From positions 1-33,806 of the forward strand of contig CANBWK010000022.1 in assembly GCA_947373105.1 (NCBI GenBank): a stretch of 33,806 bases of DNA. Reading direction: 5' to 3'. The stretch comes from Comamonadaceae bacterium (lineage in GTDB: Bacteria; Pseudomonadota; Gammaproteobacteria; Burkholderiales; Burkholderiaceae_C). A program made the position numbers and the translations under genes. Below, one piece after another: positions 24,776-33,363 of the stretch; the stretch's first letter is position 1, and the number at the start of each line of letters is the position of its first letter. Under the pieces are notes generated by a model. That model did no database searches. It was not told the origin of the DNA and worked only from the letters and a program-made list of their open reading frames with translations.

Positions 24776-25651
24776 CTAGGCTTTCTCTGCCACGCGTTCG
24801 CCAAAAATGCCCTGTGGCCTGAAGATCAGGAATGCGACGAGCACAAGAAACGCGAAGCCGTCCTTGTAAGGAACTGATACATAGGCCGCTCCGAAGGTTT
24901 CTATGACGCCAAGCGCAAGACCACCGATGATCGCACCTTTGACATCGCCAAAGCCGCCAATGATGGTCGCGGCAAAGGCCTTGAGTGCGATTGTCGCGCC
25001 CATCTGTATCGATACAAACAAGATAGGCGCGACCAAGATGCCGGCCACGCCGCCAAGCAAAGCCGAATAGACGAAAGTCAGCATGATCATGGTCGCCACA
25101 GGAATGCCTAGCAGAGCCGCCATCTCCTTGTCCTGCGAGGTGGCCTGTAACTTCTTGCCCAGCATCGTGCGCTCAAAGAACCAGAAGTTGAACGCGACGA
25201 GGATGAGCGTCACCACCATGATCAGCAGATACTGGCTATCGAGATAAACCGGACCAATCTGAAGGCCAGGCGTCTCGAACCAGCCGGACAGAACTTGAGG
25301 CTGTGGACCATAGAGCGCAAGTACGGTATTGGCCAGAAAGATCGACGCACCGATGGTCGCGATGATCACAGGCAAGAAAGTTCGGTTGCGTAGGGGGTAA
25401 TAGACGCCTAGGTTGAAGATTACCCCCAATATCGCCATGCCGCCCATCGCAGCGATGAAAGCCAACCAGTACGGCCACTGCAAGTCGACAGCAAAGACAA
25501 CCATCAGGTAGGCGCCAACCATTGAGAACTCGCCCTGGGCAAAATTCACGACATTGGTTGCACGGAAGATCAGGACGAATCCAAGCGCAACCAGCGCATA
25601 GACCGCCCCGATACCCAAACCCGTGAACAGGAGTTGGAGAGCGAGATCCAT
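24776..25651 (-). CDS. livH: Branched-chain amino acid-type ABC transporter permease LivH
   Basis: The 291-residue membrane protein has about eight spans. Typical LivH blocks are GIGAVYALVALGFVLIFRAT (13-32), VVNFAQGEFSMVGAY and AFAATIIGGFGDVKGAIIGG near the C-terminus. It forms the translocation path with the LivM part of the fused protein. It begins nine bases after the substrate-binding-protein gene stops. Confidence 0.96.
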   Translation of the reverse strand: MDLALQLLFTGLGIGAVYALVALGFVLIFRATNVVNFAQGEFSMVGAYLMVVFAVDLQWPYWLAFIAAMGGMAILGVIFNLGVYYPLRNRTFLPVIIATIGASIFLANTVLALYGPQPQVLSGWFETPGLQIGPVYLDSQYLLIMVVTLILVAFNFWFFERTMLGKKLQATSQDKEMAALLGIPVATMIMLTFVYSALLGGVAGILVAPILFVSIQMGATIALKAFAATIIGGFGDVKGAIIGGLALGVIETFGAAYVSVPYKDGFAFLVLVAFLIFRPQGIFGERVAEKA

Positions 25652-25660
25652 TCGCCGTCT

Positions 25661-26809
25661 TCAGGAGGACGATTCAACGTGCTTGTCGAAGACGATGATG
25701 CCTTTTTCGTTTCGGACGATGTTGTAGCCGTGCAGCCCATCACCGTTAGCGTCGAAGTTGTACTCGCCTTCTGCACCGGCATGCTTGCGTATCGAGAGGA
25801 TAGCTTCCCGAATCGCGGCGGGGTCTGTCTTGCCGGCCTTCTTGATCGCCATGCACAGGACCGTGATGGCGTCGTAAGTCCACGCGGCAAGGTTGTCTGG
25901 CGCGACCTTTGCAACCTCACGGTAGGCCTTGCCGAAAGCCCTGGCCGCATCGCTCGACTCCTCAGCGTAATCAGCGACGCCAAAAGTGCCATGCAATGCA
26001 GGTCCTGCCAGCTTCAATGCGGTGACAGCCACAATGGACGGTGAGCCGACGTAGGGAATCGTCACACCGAGCTGGCGCAGTTGGCGAGCGAAGATGCCAA
26101 GATCATTCTCGAAAGTAAAGTACGAACCCAGGATATCTGCGCCTGACTGCTTGATAGCAAGAACCACTGGCGTGAAGTCCTGACTCTGGTTGGAGTAGCC
26201 CTGGTCGAGCACGACACTCGCGCCGTTAAGCTTAGCCAGTCCGGCAGTCAGTGCCTTGCCGCCGGCCGTTCCGAAAGCGTCCGTCGAATGCACGATGGCC
26301 CATTTCTTCTTGCCTAGCGTTTTCACGCCGTATTCTGCGATCACACTGCCAGAATAGAGGTCGTTGGGGCGGAATCGGAAAATCCAAGGGTTGCCCATGT
26401 GGGTCAGCGCAGGGTCTGTGCCACCTATGAGCACAGGCTTGCCAACCTTGAGCACGTCGGGCGCAATTGCATGCACTTGGGTCGATCGGATCGAACCCAA
26501 GAATGCCACGATGTCGGGCTGAGATGCAAGCTTGGAGAAAGCGAGAACGATACCAGGATTGGTCGTCTGATCGTCTTCAACAATGAGCTCAACCTGTTTG
26601 CCAAGCACCCCGCCAGCCTTGTTGACCGCATCGATGGCTATCTTTGCGCCGATTTGTGCGTATCGGCCAGACTCCGCAGCAGGCCCAGTGACCGGAGCGC
26701 ACATGCCGATCTTGATCGTCGCGCCTTGCGCGTTCGCTCGATCGAACAGAGCCGGCAGCGCGATACCTGCTGTGAGACCGGTGGAAAAATGCCTACGTGA
26801 GAGAGTCAT
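25661..26809 (-). CDS. ABC transporter periplasmic substrate-binding protein (LivJ/LivK-like), Tat-type signal
   Basis: The 382-residue protein is a type I periplasmic-binding-fold receptor (Peripla_BP_6). The N-terminus MTLSRRHFSTGLTAGIALPA has a twin-arginine pattern (SRRHF) before a short hydrophobic stretch, with likely cleavage after RANA near residue 27. KIGMCAPVTGPAAESG and GGVLGKQVELIVEDDQTTN are the usual opening blocks. Receptors of this family bind leucine, amides, urea or aromatic acids; ligand is not predictable by eye. GGAG lies about nine bases before the ATG. It is the first gene of the Liv operon and probably the most highly expressed. Confidence 0.93.
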   Translation of the reverse strand: MTLSRRHFSTGLTAGIALPALFDRANAQGATIKIGMCAPVTGPAAESGRYAQIGAKIAIDAVNKAGGVLGKQVELIVEDDQTTNPGIVLAFSKLASQPDIVAFLGSIRSTQVHAIAPDVLKVGKPVLIGGTDPALTHMGNPWIFRFRPNDLYSGSVIAEYGVKTLGKKKWAIVHSTDAFGTAGGKALTAGLAKLNGASVVLDQGYSNQSQDFTPVVLAIKQSGADILGSYFTFENDLGIFARQLRQLGVTIPYVGSPSIVAVTALKLAGPALHGTFGVADYAEESSDAARAFGKAYREVAKVAPDNLAAWTYDAITVLCMAIKKAGKTDPAAIREAILSIRKHAGAEGEYNFDANGDGLHGYNIVRNEKGIIVFDKHVESSS

Positions 26810-26849
26810 GTGTAATTCTCCAAAGAAACTTTTAAGCCTGCAAATTCAG

Positions 26850-26876
26850 TCTATAGCAGATTCTTTGCACGTGCAA
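26850..26876 (-). promoter_or_regulatory. Probable promoter of the Liv operon
   Basis: On the minus strand TTGCAC (26876-26871) is followed by TATAGA (26855-26850), with an extended-minus-10 TGC just before it. The spacer is 15 bases; reading the -10 two bases later as TAGACT gives 17. It lies about 40-65 bases before the substrate-binding-protein start. The -35 falls inside the palindrome at 26864-26877. Confidence 0.45.
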
Positions 26877-26877
26877 A
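26864..26877. promoter_or_regulatory. 14-bp perfect palindrome, probable operator
   Basis: TTTGCACGTGCAAA is a perfect palindrome 55 bases upstream of the Liv operon and overlapping its likely -35 region, a typical position for a repressor operator. The CG-centred dyad resembles sites of LacI- or GntR-type dimers, but no such regulator gene is nearby. Confidence 0.55.
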
Positions 26878-26879
26878 CT

Positions 26880-26917
26880 AAATAAAAAACAATTAAATAA
26901 AAAACCAAATAAAAAAC
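26880..26917. repeat. Three copies of an 11-bp A-rich direct repeat
   Basis: AAATAAAAAAC occurs exactly three times, at 26880-26890, 26895-26905 and 26907-26917, immediately upstream of the palindrome. On the transcribed strand these are T-runs roughly one helical turn apart. They could bend DNA or act as an UP-like element for the Liv promoter. Confidence 0.7.
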
Positions 26918-27023
26918 CATCCTCTACAACTGGGCCACCCCTTACGCACTGTTCTCAAACGATCAGTTTTTAAACCTTTGGGAGGTACTTTGGTTGTCTG
27001 AGGTAGGACGTAGCACTCATTAA

Positions 27024-29057
27024 CTAAGCACTCATCCCTTGGTGCCGCAGCAAGGCATCTAGGCTGGGCTCGCGGCCTCTGAAGGCTTTGAACGATTCGA
27101 GGGCGGTGCGGCTGCCACCAGCTTCCAGTATGGCTTTACGGTAACGGCGACCGGTCTCGATGTCGTGGCTGCCGTCGCTTTGCAGGGTTTCTTCAAACGC
27201 TGCATAGGCGTCGGCGCTGAGCACTTCAGCCCATTTGTAGCTGTAGTAGCCAGCGGCATAGCCTCCGGCAAAGATGTGGCTGAAAGTGTGGGCTGAGCGG
27301 TTGAAAGCAGGCGAGGGCAACACAGCCACTTCGGCGCGCACAGCTTGCAGCAAGGGCATGAAGTCTTGCGCTGGGTCGTGGGATGAATGTAGGAGCATGT
27401 CAAACAAGGCAAACTCGATCTGACGCAGCGTTTGCAGTCCGCTTTGGTAGTTTTTGGCGGCGACCATCTTGTCGAACAGTGCACGGGGTAGGGGTTCACC
27501 GGTGTCCACATGGGCGGTCATGTGGCGTAGCACTTCCCATTCCCAACAAAAGTTCTCCATGAATTGGCTGGGCAACTCGACCGCATCCCACTCAACACCG
27601 CTGATGCCGGACACATCACGTTCGTTCACTTGCGTGAGCATGTGGTGCAAACCGTGACCAAATTCGTGGAAGAGAGTGGTCACATCGTCGTGAGTCAATA
27701 AGGCCGGTTTGCCGTCTACGCCGTCAGCAAAGTTGCACACCAGTTGGGCCACAGGAGTTTGCAACTGACCGGTGTCAGGTCGCAGCCAGCGGGCACGCAC
27801 ATCGTCCATCCAGGCGCCGCCGCGCTTGCCATTTCGAGCAGGTTGGTCCAGATAGAACTGACCGACCAACGCCCCCTGTCGCTCAATGCGGTAGAACTGA
27901 ACTGCGGGATGCCAGATGGGGGCCGTGTCGGTTCGAATGCTGACTTCAAACAGGGTTTCGATGATCTTGAACAAACCTGCCAGCACTTTCGGTGCGGTGA
28001 AGTATTGCTTGACCTCTTGTTCGCTGAAACTGTAGCGGGCCTCTTTGAGTTTTTCGCCAATGTATGGCCAGTCCCATGCTTGTGGGTCTTGCAGGTTTAA
28101 ATGCTCGGCTGCAAATGCGCGAAGATCGGCTACATCTTTTTGTGCAAAAGGGCGAGCGCGTGCGGCCAGATCCCTCAAAAATGTGATCACTTTGGTCGGT
28201 GACTCGGCCATTTTGGGAACCAAGGAGACTTCAGCAAAGTTGGCAAAGCCTAGCAACTGAGCCTCTTCTTTGCGCAAAGTCAGAATGTCTTTGATCAATG
28301 ACGAGTTGTCAAAGCGCTGAGCATCACCCACAGCTTGGTCTGAAGCGCGAGTTACATGCGCACGGTAAAGTTTCTCTCGCAATCCACTGCTTTGTGCAAA
28401 TTGCATGACTGGCAGATAGCACGGCATTTTGAGGGTCAGTTTGTAGCCAGTTTGTCCGTCTTTTTCAGCAGATGTTTTAGCCGCCTGCTTGACATCGTCG
28501 GGGACGCCGATGAGATCGTTTTCGTTGACCAACAAAGCAAAACTGTCTGTAGCGTCCAGAGTGTTCTCGCTGAACTTTTGGCCCACTTCGGCCTGTTGTT
28601 CTTGTATAGCCGCAAAACGCTGCTTGGCCGCACCGGTCAGATCGGCACCACCCAATACAAAGTTGCGCATGGCATTGAGGTGCGCTTGCTTTTGTTCTGT
28701 ATTGAGTGTGTTTATGTCAATCGCCTTGTACTTGGCATACAGGCGTTCGTCCGAACCCAATCGTGTCCAGAATTCGGTGACTTTAGGCAATGCCGCATTG
28801 AACGCTGCGCGAAACTCCGGGCTGTCGGCCACGCTGTTAAGGTGATTGACAGCGCCCCAGGCACGCCCTAATTTCTCAGTGGCTACATCCAGCACTTGCG
28901 CAATGGCTTTCCATTCGGTCGGAAAGTTCAACTGCGTAACGGTGTCAAGAGCGGTTTGGGCTTGCGCCATCAAGACGTCCACTGCAGGTTCAACGTGTTC
29001 GGGTTGGACTGCGTCAAACAAAGGAAGATCTGCAAAATCGAGCAAAGGGTTAGACAT
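27024..29057 (-). CDS. prlC: Oligopeptidase A (M3 family metallopeptidase)
   Basis: The 677-residue cytoplasmic zinc peptidase cuts short peptides, including signal-peptide remnants. The zinc motif TLFHEFGHGLHH lies near residues 460-471, with the third ligand Glu in the downstream GVEWDAVELPSQFMENF block. IFAGGYAAGYYSYKWAEVL is the conserved C-terminal region of M3 enzymes. Length is as in E. coli PrlC (680). It is 30 bases after folD stops and probably cotranscribed with it, since both lie on the minus strand with folD upstream. Confidence 0.97.
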   Translation of the reverse strand: MSNPLLDFADLPLFDAVQPEHVEPAVDVLMAQAQTALDTVTQLNFPTEWKAIAQVLDVATEKLGRAWGAVNHLNSVADSPEFRAAFNAALPKVTEFWTRLGSDERLYAKYKAIDINTLNTEQKQAHLNAMRNFVLGGADLTGAAKQRFAAIQEQQAEVGQKFSENTLDATDSFALLVNENDLIGVPDDVKQAAKTSAEKDGQTGYKLTLKMPCYLPVMQFAQSSGLREKLYRAHVTRASDQAVGDAQRFDNSSLIKDILTLRKEEAQLLGFANFAEVSLVPKMAESPTKVITFLRDLAARARPFAQKDVADLRAFAAEHLNLQDPQAWDWPYIGEKLKEARYSFSEQEVKQYFTAPKVLAGLFKIIETLFEVSIRTDTAPIWHPAVQFYRIERQGALVGQFYLDQPARNGKRGGAWMDDVRARWLRPDTGQLQTPVAQLVCNFADGVDGKPALLTHDDVTTLFHEFGHGLHHMLTQVNERDVSGISGVEWDAVELPSQFMENFCWEWEVLRHMTAHVDTGEPLPRALFDKMVAAKNYQSGLQTLRQIEFALFDMLLHSSHDPAQDFMPLLQAVRAEVAVLPSPAFNRSAHTFSHIFAGGYAAGYYSYKWAEVLSADAYAAFEETLQSDGSHDIETGRRYRKAILEAGGSRTALESFKAFRGREPSLDALLRHQGMSA

Positions 29058-29087
29058 GTGTGGCGCTGCAATTAAAAGGAATAAGAC

Positions 29088-29939
29088 TTATTTGGTGACA
29101 GATTCTGCGGCTTCAAGGGTGTTGACCAATAGCATGGTGATGGTCATGGGGCCAACGCCGCCGGGCACGGGGGTGATGTGGCTGGCGACTTCTTTGACGC
29201 CATCAAAGTCCACGTCGCCGCACAATTTGCCCTCGTCGTTGCGGTTCATGCCCACGTCCAGCACCACCGCGCCGGGCTTGACCATGTCGACGGTCAGCAC
29301 GTTGCGCTTGCCCACGGCAGCGACGATCACGTCAGCTTGCAGCGTCATGGCTTTCAGGTCGGGCGTGGCGCTGTGGCAGATGGTCACGGTGGCGTTCTTT
29401 TGCAAGAGCATCAACGCCATGGGTTTGCCAACAATATTGCTGCGGCCAATTACCACTGCGTGTTTGCCCTTGAGGTCATAGTCAATGCTCTCCAGCATCA
29501 TCATGCAGCCGTAAGGTGTGCAGGGCCAAAAGCCCGGCATGCCTGTCATCAAGGCACCGGCGCTGGCGATGTGAAAGCCGTCTACGTCTTTGGCCGGGCT
29601 GATGGCTTCAATCACCTTTTGGCCGTCAATGTGCGCTGGCAGGGGCAGTTGGACCAAGATGCCATGAATGCTTGGGTCCTGGTTCAGCCCTTCAACGCGG
29701 GCCAGCAAGTCGGACTCGGTCATCGTGGCATCGTACTTTTCAAGCACTGAATGCAGGCCCGCGTCTTCGCAAGCTTTGACCTTATTGCGCACATACACTT
29801 GGCTGGCTGGATTGTCACCGACCAACACCACGGCCAAGCCTGGCGTCGTGCCTTTGGCTTTGAGGGCTTGGACACGGGCAGCCACTTCGGCGCGCAGTTT
29901 TTTGGAAAGTTGGTTGCCATCTATCAGTTGGGCGGTCAT
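29088..29939 (-). CDS. folD: Bifunctional methylenetetrahydrofolate dehydrogenase / methenyltetrahydrofolate cyclohydrolase
   Basis: The 283-residue enzyme interconverts one-carbon tetrahydrofolate forms using [17 protein letters not shown] (about 49-61) has the catalytic Tyr and Lys. [10 protein letters not shown] and PAKDVDGFH are family blocks. The nucleotide site is [17 protein letters not shown], and [16 protein letters not shown] is the C-terminal signature. Start and length are typical. An intrinsic terminator separates it from the upstream response regulator, so it should have its own promoter in the short spacer or depend on read-through. Confidence 0.98.
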   Translation of the reverse strand: MTAQLIDGNQLSKKLRAEVAARVQALKAKGTTPGLAVVLVGDNPASQVYVRNKVKACEDAGLHSVLEKYDATMTESDLLARVEGLNQDPSIHGILVQLPLPAHIDGQKVIEAISPAKDVDGFHIASAGALMTGMPGFWPCTPYGCMMMLESIDYDLKGKHAVVIGRSNIVGKPMALMLLQKNATVTICHSATPDLKAMTLQADVIVAAVGKRNVLTVDMVKPGAVVLDVGMNRNDEGKLCGDVDFDGVKEVASHITPVPGGVGPMTITMLLVNTLEAAESVTK

Positions 29940-29974
29940 CTTGAATCACTTAATAAAGGCAGAGGAAAAATGCA

Positions 29975-29999
29975 AAACGCCCGACGAGCGCGGGCGTTT
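29975..29999 (-). terminator. Intrinsic terminator after the response regulator
   Basis: AAACGCCCG (29975-29983) pairs perfectly with CGGGCGTTT (29991-29999) across a seven-base loop. On the minus strand the hairpin is followed by TTTTGCATTTTT. It lies 18 bases after the response regulator stop. Confidence 0.85.
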
Positions 30000-30016
30000 C
30001 AGAGGCAACTAATGGC

Positions 30017-30643
30017 TCAAGCCTTGGGTGCGTTTTGCCCCAAGGCAATCTTGAGCAAATCAGCCACGGTGTTGGCGTTGAGTTTTTCCATGATGTTGGC
30101 GCGGTGCGCTTCCACGGTTTTGATGCTGATGCCTAAATCATCGGCGATCTGTTTGTTCAGGCGACCGGCGACGATGCGCTCGAGTACTTGCGCCTCACGG
30201 CCTGTGAGCTTGGACATCAAGGCGTCACGACTGGCCGCTTGTTGGAAGTCGGCAAAGGATTCACGCGCATTGTCGAGCATGCGCTCGACCAAATTCACCA
30301 GGTCGTCTTCTTTGAAAGGTTTTTGGATGAAATCCATCGCGCCTTTTTTCATCGTGTTCACCGCCATGGGCACATCACCGTGACCGGTAATGAAGACTAT
30401 GGGCAAGGGGGATTTGCGCTCGATCAGACGGTCTTGGAGTTCAAGGCCAGTCATGCCGCCCATTCGGATGTCTGCGATCAGGCAAGCCACTTCACGTGGG
30501 TCATAGCGGCTGATGAAAGTTTCCGCAGAATCGAAACAGCGAACGCGGTAGTCTTTACCTTCAAGCAACCATTGCAAGGAATCGCGCACAGCTTCGTCGT
30601 CGTCAACAACGTACACAGTGCCTTTTTTCGGAATCAAACTCAT
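30017..30643 (-). CDS. Two-component response regulator, FixJ/NarL-type (REC + LuxR HTH)
   Basis: The 208-residue protein has a receiver domain (about 8-122) with acidic pocket VVDDDEAV, phospho-acceptor Asp58 in LIADIRMGG, the Thr of FITGHGD and Lys of FIQKPF. The C-terminal LuxR-type helix-turn-helix is LTGREAQVLERIVAG through IADDLGISIKTVEAHRANIM. GHGDVPMAVNTMKKGAMDF marks the FixJ/TodT/StyR subgroup. Its ATG overlaps the sensor-kinase stop by four bases (ATGA), so they form a coupled pair. A target could be the divergent aceE, but nothing in the sequence proves it. Confidence 0.95.
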   Translation of the reverse strand: MSLIPKKGTVYVVDDDEAVRDSLQWLLEGKDYRVRCFDSAETFISRYDPREVACLIADIRMGGMTGLELQDRLIERKSPLPIVFITGHGDVPMAVNTMKKGAMDFIQKPFKEDDLVNLVERMLDNARESFADFQQAASRDALMSKLTGREAQVLERIVAGRLNKQIADDLGISIKTVEAHRANIMEKLNANTVADLLKIALGQNAPKA

Positions 30644-33246
30644 GCGGTTACCCCGGGTAATTTTTCAGTGTCTGGTAAAGGTGTCCCGGATACAGGAATC
30701 CAGAAGGAGAAACAACAACCTTGTACATCGTCGGCATTGTAGAGGTTCTCGGCAACGATTCTGCCTTGATGCGATTCGACAATGCTGCGACACAAATTAA
30801 GACCAATGCCCATACCTTCTACCTTTGTAGAGAAAAAGGCCTCATACAAATGCTCCAGCACCTCCGGTGGCAGCCCTTTTCCCGTGTCGGTGACTGAAAA
30901 ATTGACGACAGAATGTCCATTGATCATTTTGGGTATAACTTGTAATTCAACTTGTCTTGCACCCATGGGGCGCTGAGCATTGTCAATGGATTCGGCTGCA
31001 TTTTTCATCAAGTTGACCAGGACTTGCTCAATCAAAATCGGATCGACCATGAGTTGAGGCAATCGTGCTGCCACGTAATGTGACAGGCGCACGTTGCGTC
31101 TGCGTAACTCAATTTCGGCCAACTCGACGGCTTCATTCACCATGGTCAGTACATCAGAAGGGGTCCTGTTGGGCTCGCTGCGTTTCACAAAAGAACGGAT
31201 GCGCTGAATAATCTGACCTGCTCGCTGGGCTTGGTGGGCCGTTTTCTCCAGGGCCCAGAGCATGTCTTTTTCATTGATGTTTTGGCTGCGAATGCGACTG
31301 ACCAAACCATTGCAGTAGTTGCTGATGGCGGTCAGGGGTTGGTTCAATTCATGAGCAACGCTAGAGGCCATCTCGCCCATCGTGATCAGCCGGCTGGCGG
31401 TCTGCGCCCGCTCTGCTTGTTGTGCGGCAACTTCTTCGGCTTGCCGCCTGGCTGTGATATCCGTTGCAATGACCATTTGAGCCAGTCTGCCATCTGCCCA
31501 GTTGATATAGCGGGAGCGAACTTCGAGCCATTTACCCAAAATTGGAATGAACAACTCAGCTCGCTCTGAAGGCGCCACCGTCAGGCTTTCGGTCGGCAGT
31601 CCTGCAAAAGCATCGACGTCGTCGTCATTGGGTGTTTCTTTACTCAACTCGATAACACCGGCCTCCGCGACAAGACTTAAGTGCCCTTGTGTATTGGCAC
31701 CAAACCATTGTCGATACAGTTTGTTGGCAAACAATAATTCTGACCGACCCAAAGGGGCGACGGAAACGGCTGCGTCCAGTGCTTCTAAAACAATCGTAAA
31801 TCGGTCGTGTGCTGCAGCCAGTTGTTCTCGAATGCGATTGGGCTCTGTGATGTCTGTCATGGAGGTCATCCAGCCGCTTTGTTTGCCCACCGCATCAATC
31901 AAGGGGCTGACATACAGTCGCGCATCAAAAATACTTTTGTCTTTTCGCTTGACCCGTACCTGAAAGCCGCCAGGTATGCTGTGTCCACTGATCTCTTCAT
32001 TCAGACGTGTCATCAGGTGTTCCCGGTCATCTTCGGGCCAATAGACAAAGGGCGCGGTGGTACCCACCAATTCGCTCTCTGTCCAACCGGTCATTTGGCA
32101 GAAGGCTACATTGACGTAACTGATCCGGCCATGCATGTCTAAGGCCCGCATGCCTGTGAGCATGGAGTTTTCCATGGCGCGACGAAAGTTGGTTTCTGCA
32201 ACCAAGGCTTGCTGTGTTTGCATGCGTCTGCGTGTATGTCGCCAATTACCAATCAGCATCCATGCAGTCATCACGCTCAAAGCGCAAACCAACCAAAACA
32301 AGCCACTGCCGACAACACCTTGGGAGGTTCGCCATGCTTGCGCACGCAAGATCAAACCATTGCCAACGGGAGAGACTGGGACCTCGTATTCATTTTCTTC
32401 TCGGCCAGCCCAAGTTTGTAAATTCCATATTTGCGTTCTTTTGGGTATCGATTGACCCGCAAGCATTTGACCTTCGCTGTCCAGCAGAGCCACAGCATAT
32501 TTGGCCATGATTTCAGTCGGGACCCCATAGCGCAAGAGTCCTTCAATGCTGTACTCACCCATCAATACACCGCTGAATCGGCCATTGTCATCTGTCAATG
32601 GTGTGTGCAGTTGCAGCACCGGTAGCGCATTTATGCTGTCCTTTAATTTATTCAGCTCAATTTGGGCATAGACGGGTTGCATGAGATCTCTGGCCAGTCC
32701 GTAGCTGTTCTCGGTCTCGCCTATTTTGAGCGTCTCGCCTGCTGTCCACGATTGACCGTTATTTAAACTGGGTGCCCTGCGGGTTGCGATGATCCGGCGT
32801 CTGCTGTCAATCCAAGTCAAAGCTTGCAATTCGGGATTTTGCATAACCAGTGACTCTGCGCGCAACATGAATTTTTCGCGGTCCAATTCTTTGTTAGAAA
32901 TGTCTCTTGCCAGCCGCATGATTTGCTCTTGCCTTTCCAGCAAGCGCAGCCTCAATCGCTGCTGACCATATTCCACATCTCGTTTGACGGCTTCTTGTTC
33001 ACGGTCAATTTCTTCGACTCTCAAGTACCAAAATGAGGATACGATCGCAGCCAAAAAAAGCAATACCGCAGCAACGGGGGCTAAAGTGGCAAAGCGGTCT
33101 TGTCTATGCGGCGCTTGCCGTTTCCACCAGCGTTGCCATAAAACGACGGGTTTGAACTGTAATTTTCTGCCGGAAGCAAAGCGGAATTTCATGTTTGCGA
33201 GTGTAGATGAATGCTGTTTGATCGTCATATTAGTCTCAGGCCTCAT
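30640..33246 (-). CDS. PAS-domain sensor histidine kinase with periplasmic sensing domain (FixL/TodS-like HK)
   Basis: The roughly 868-residue inner-membrane kinase has membrane span 1 near 57-75 and span 2 near 314-334. About 235 periplasmic residues lie between them; LQALTWIDSRRRI there recalls CHASE/Cache-type sensors. Two cytoplasmic PAS domains follow (about 352-470 and 480-600). HisKA contains GEMASSVAHELNQPLTA with phospho-acceptor His632. The ATPase has NLMKNAAESID, DTGKGLP and GMGIGLNLCRSIVE. I saw no FixL haem motif. Starts at 33249 (GTG), 33246 (ATG) and 33228 (ATG) are possible; none has a strong ribosome binding site. It is coupled to the response regulator by an ATGA overlap and divergent from aceE. 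Confidence 0.93.
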   Translation of the reverse strand: MRPETNMTIKQHSSTLANMKFRFASGRKLQFKPVVLWQRWWKRQAPHRQDRFATLAPVAAVLLFLAAIVSSFWYLRVEEIDREQEAVKRDVEYGQQRLRLRLLERQEQIMRLARDISNKELDREKFMLRAESLVMQNPELQALTWIDSRRRIIATRRAPSLNNGQSWTAGETLKIGETENSYGLARDLMQPVYAQIELNKLKDSINALPVLQLHTPLTDDNGRFSGVLMGEYSIEGLLRYGVPTEIMAKYAVALLDSEGQMLAGQSIPKRTQIWNLQTWAGREENEYEVPVSPVGNGLILRAQAWRTSQGVVGSGLFWLVCALSVMTAWMLIGNWRHTRRRMQTQQALVAETNFRRAMENSMLTGMRALDMHGRISYVNVAFCQMTGWTESELVGTTAPFVYWPEDDREHLMTRLNEEISGHSIPGGFQVRVKRKDKSIFDARLYVSPLIDAVGKQSGWMTSMTDITEPNRIREQLAAAHDRFTIVLEALDAAVSVAPLGRSELLFANKLYRQWFGANTQGHLSLVAEAGVIELSKETPNDDDVDAFAGLPTESLTVAPSERAELFIPILGKWLEVRSRYINWADGRLAQMVIATDITARRQAEEVAAQQAERAQTASRLITMGEMASSVAHELNQPLTAISNYCNGLVSRIRSQNINEKDMLWALEKTAHQAQRAGQIIQRIRSFVKRSEPNRTPSDVLTMVNEAVELAEIELRRRNVRLSHYVAARLPQLMVDPILIEQVLVNLMKNAAESIDNAQRPMGARQVELQVIPKMINGHSVVNFSVTDTGKGLPPEVLEHLYEAFFSTKVEGMGIGLNLCRSIVESHQGRIVAENLYNADDVQGCCFSFWIPVSGTPLPDTEKLPGVTA

Positions 33247-33363
33247 CACTCTATGGTAAAAATTTCATAATACAAAATCAATAGGCACTATTTGAAATTT
33301 TTTGTAAAATGTGAGAAACTCCGAATACAAATTTTTTAACGGCCTAAACACAAGGAGACAACC

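Noticed and set aside
29178..29750. 190-codon plus-strand frame
   Set aside because: Antisense shadow of folD.
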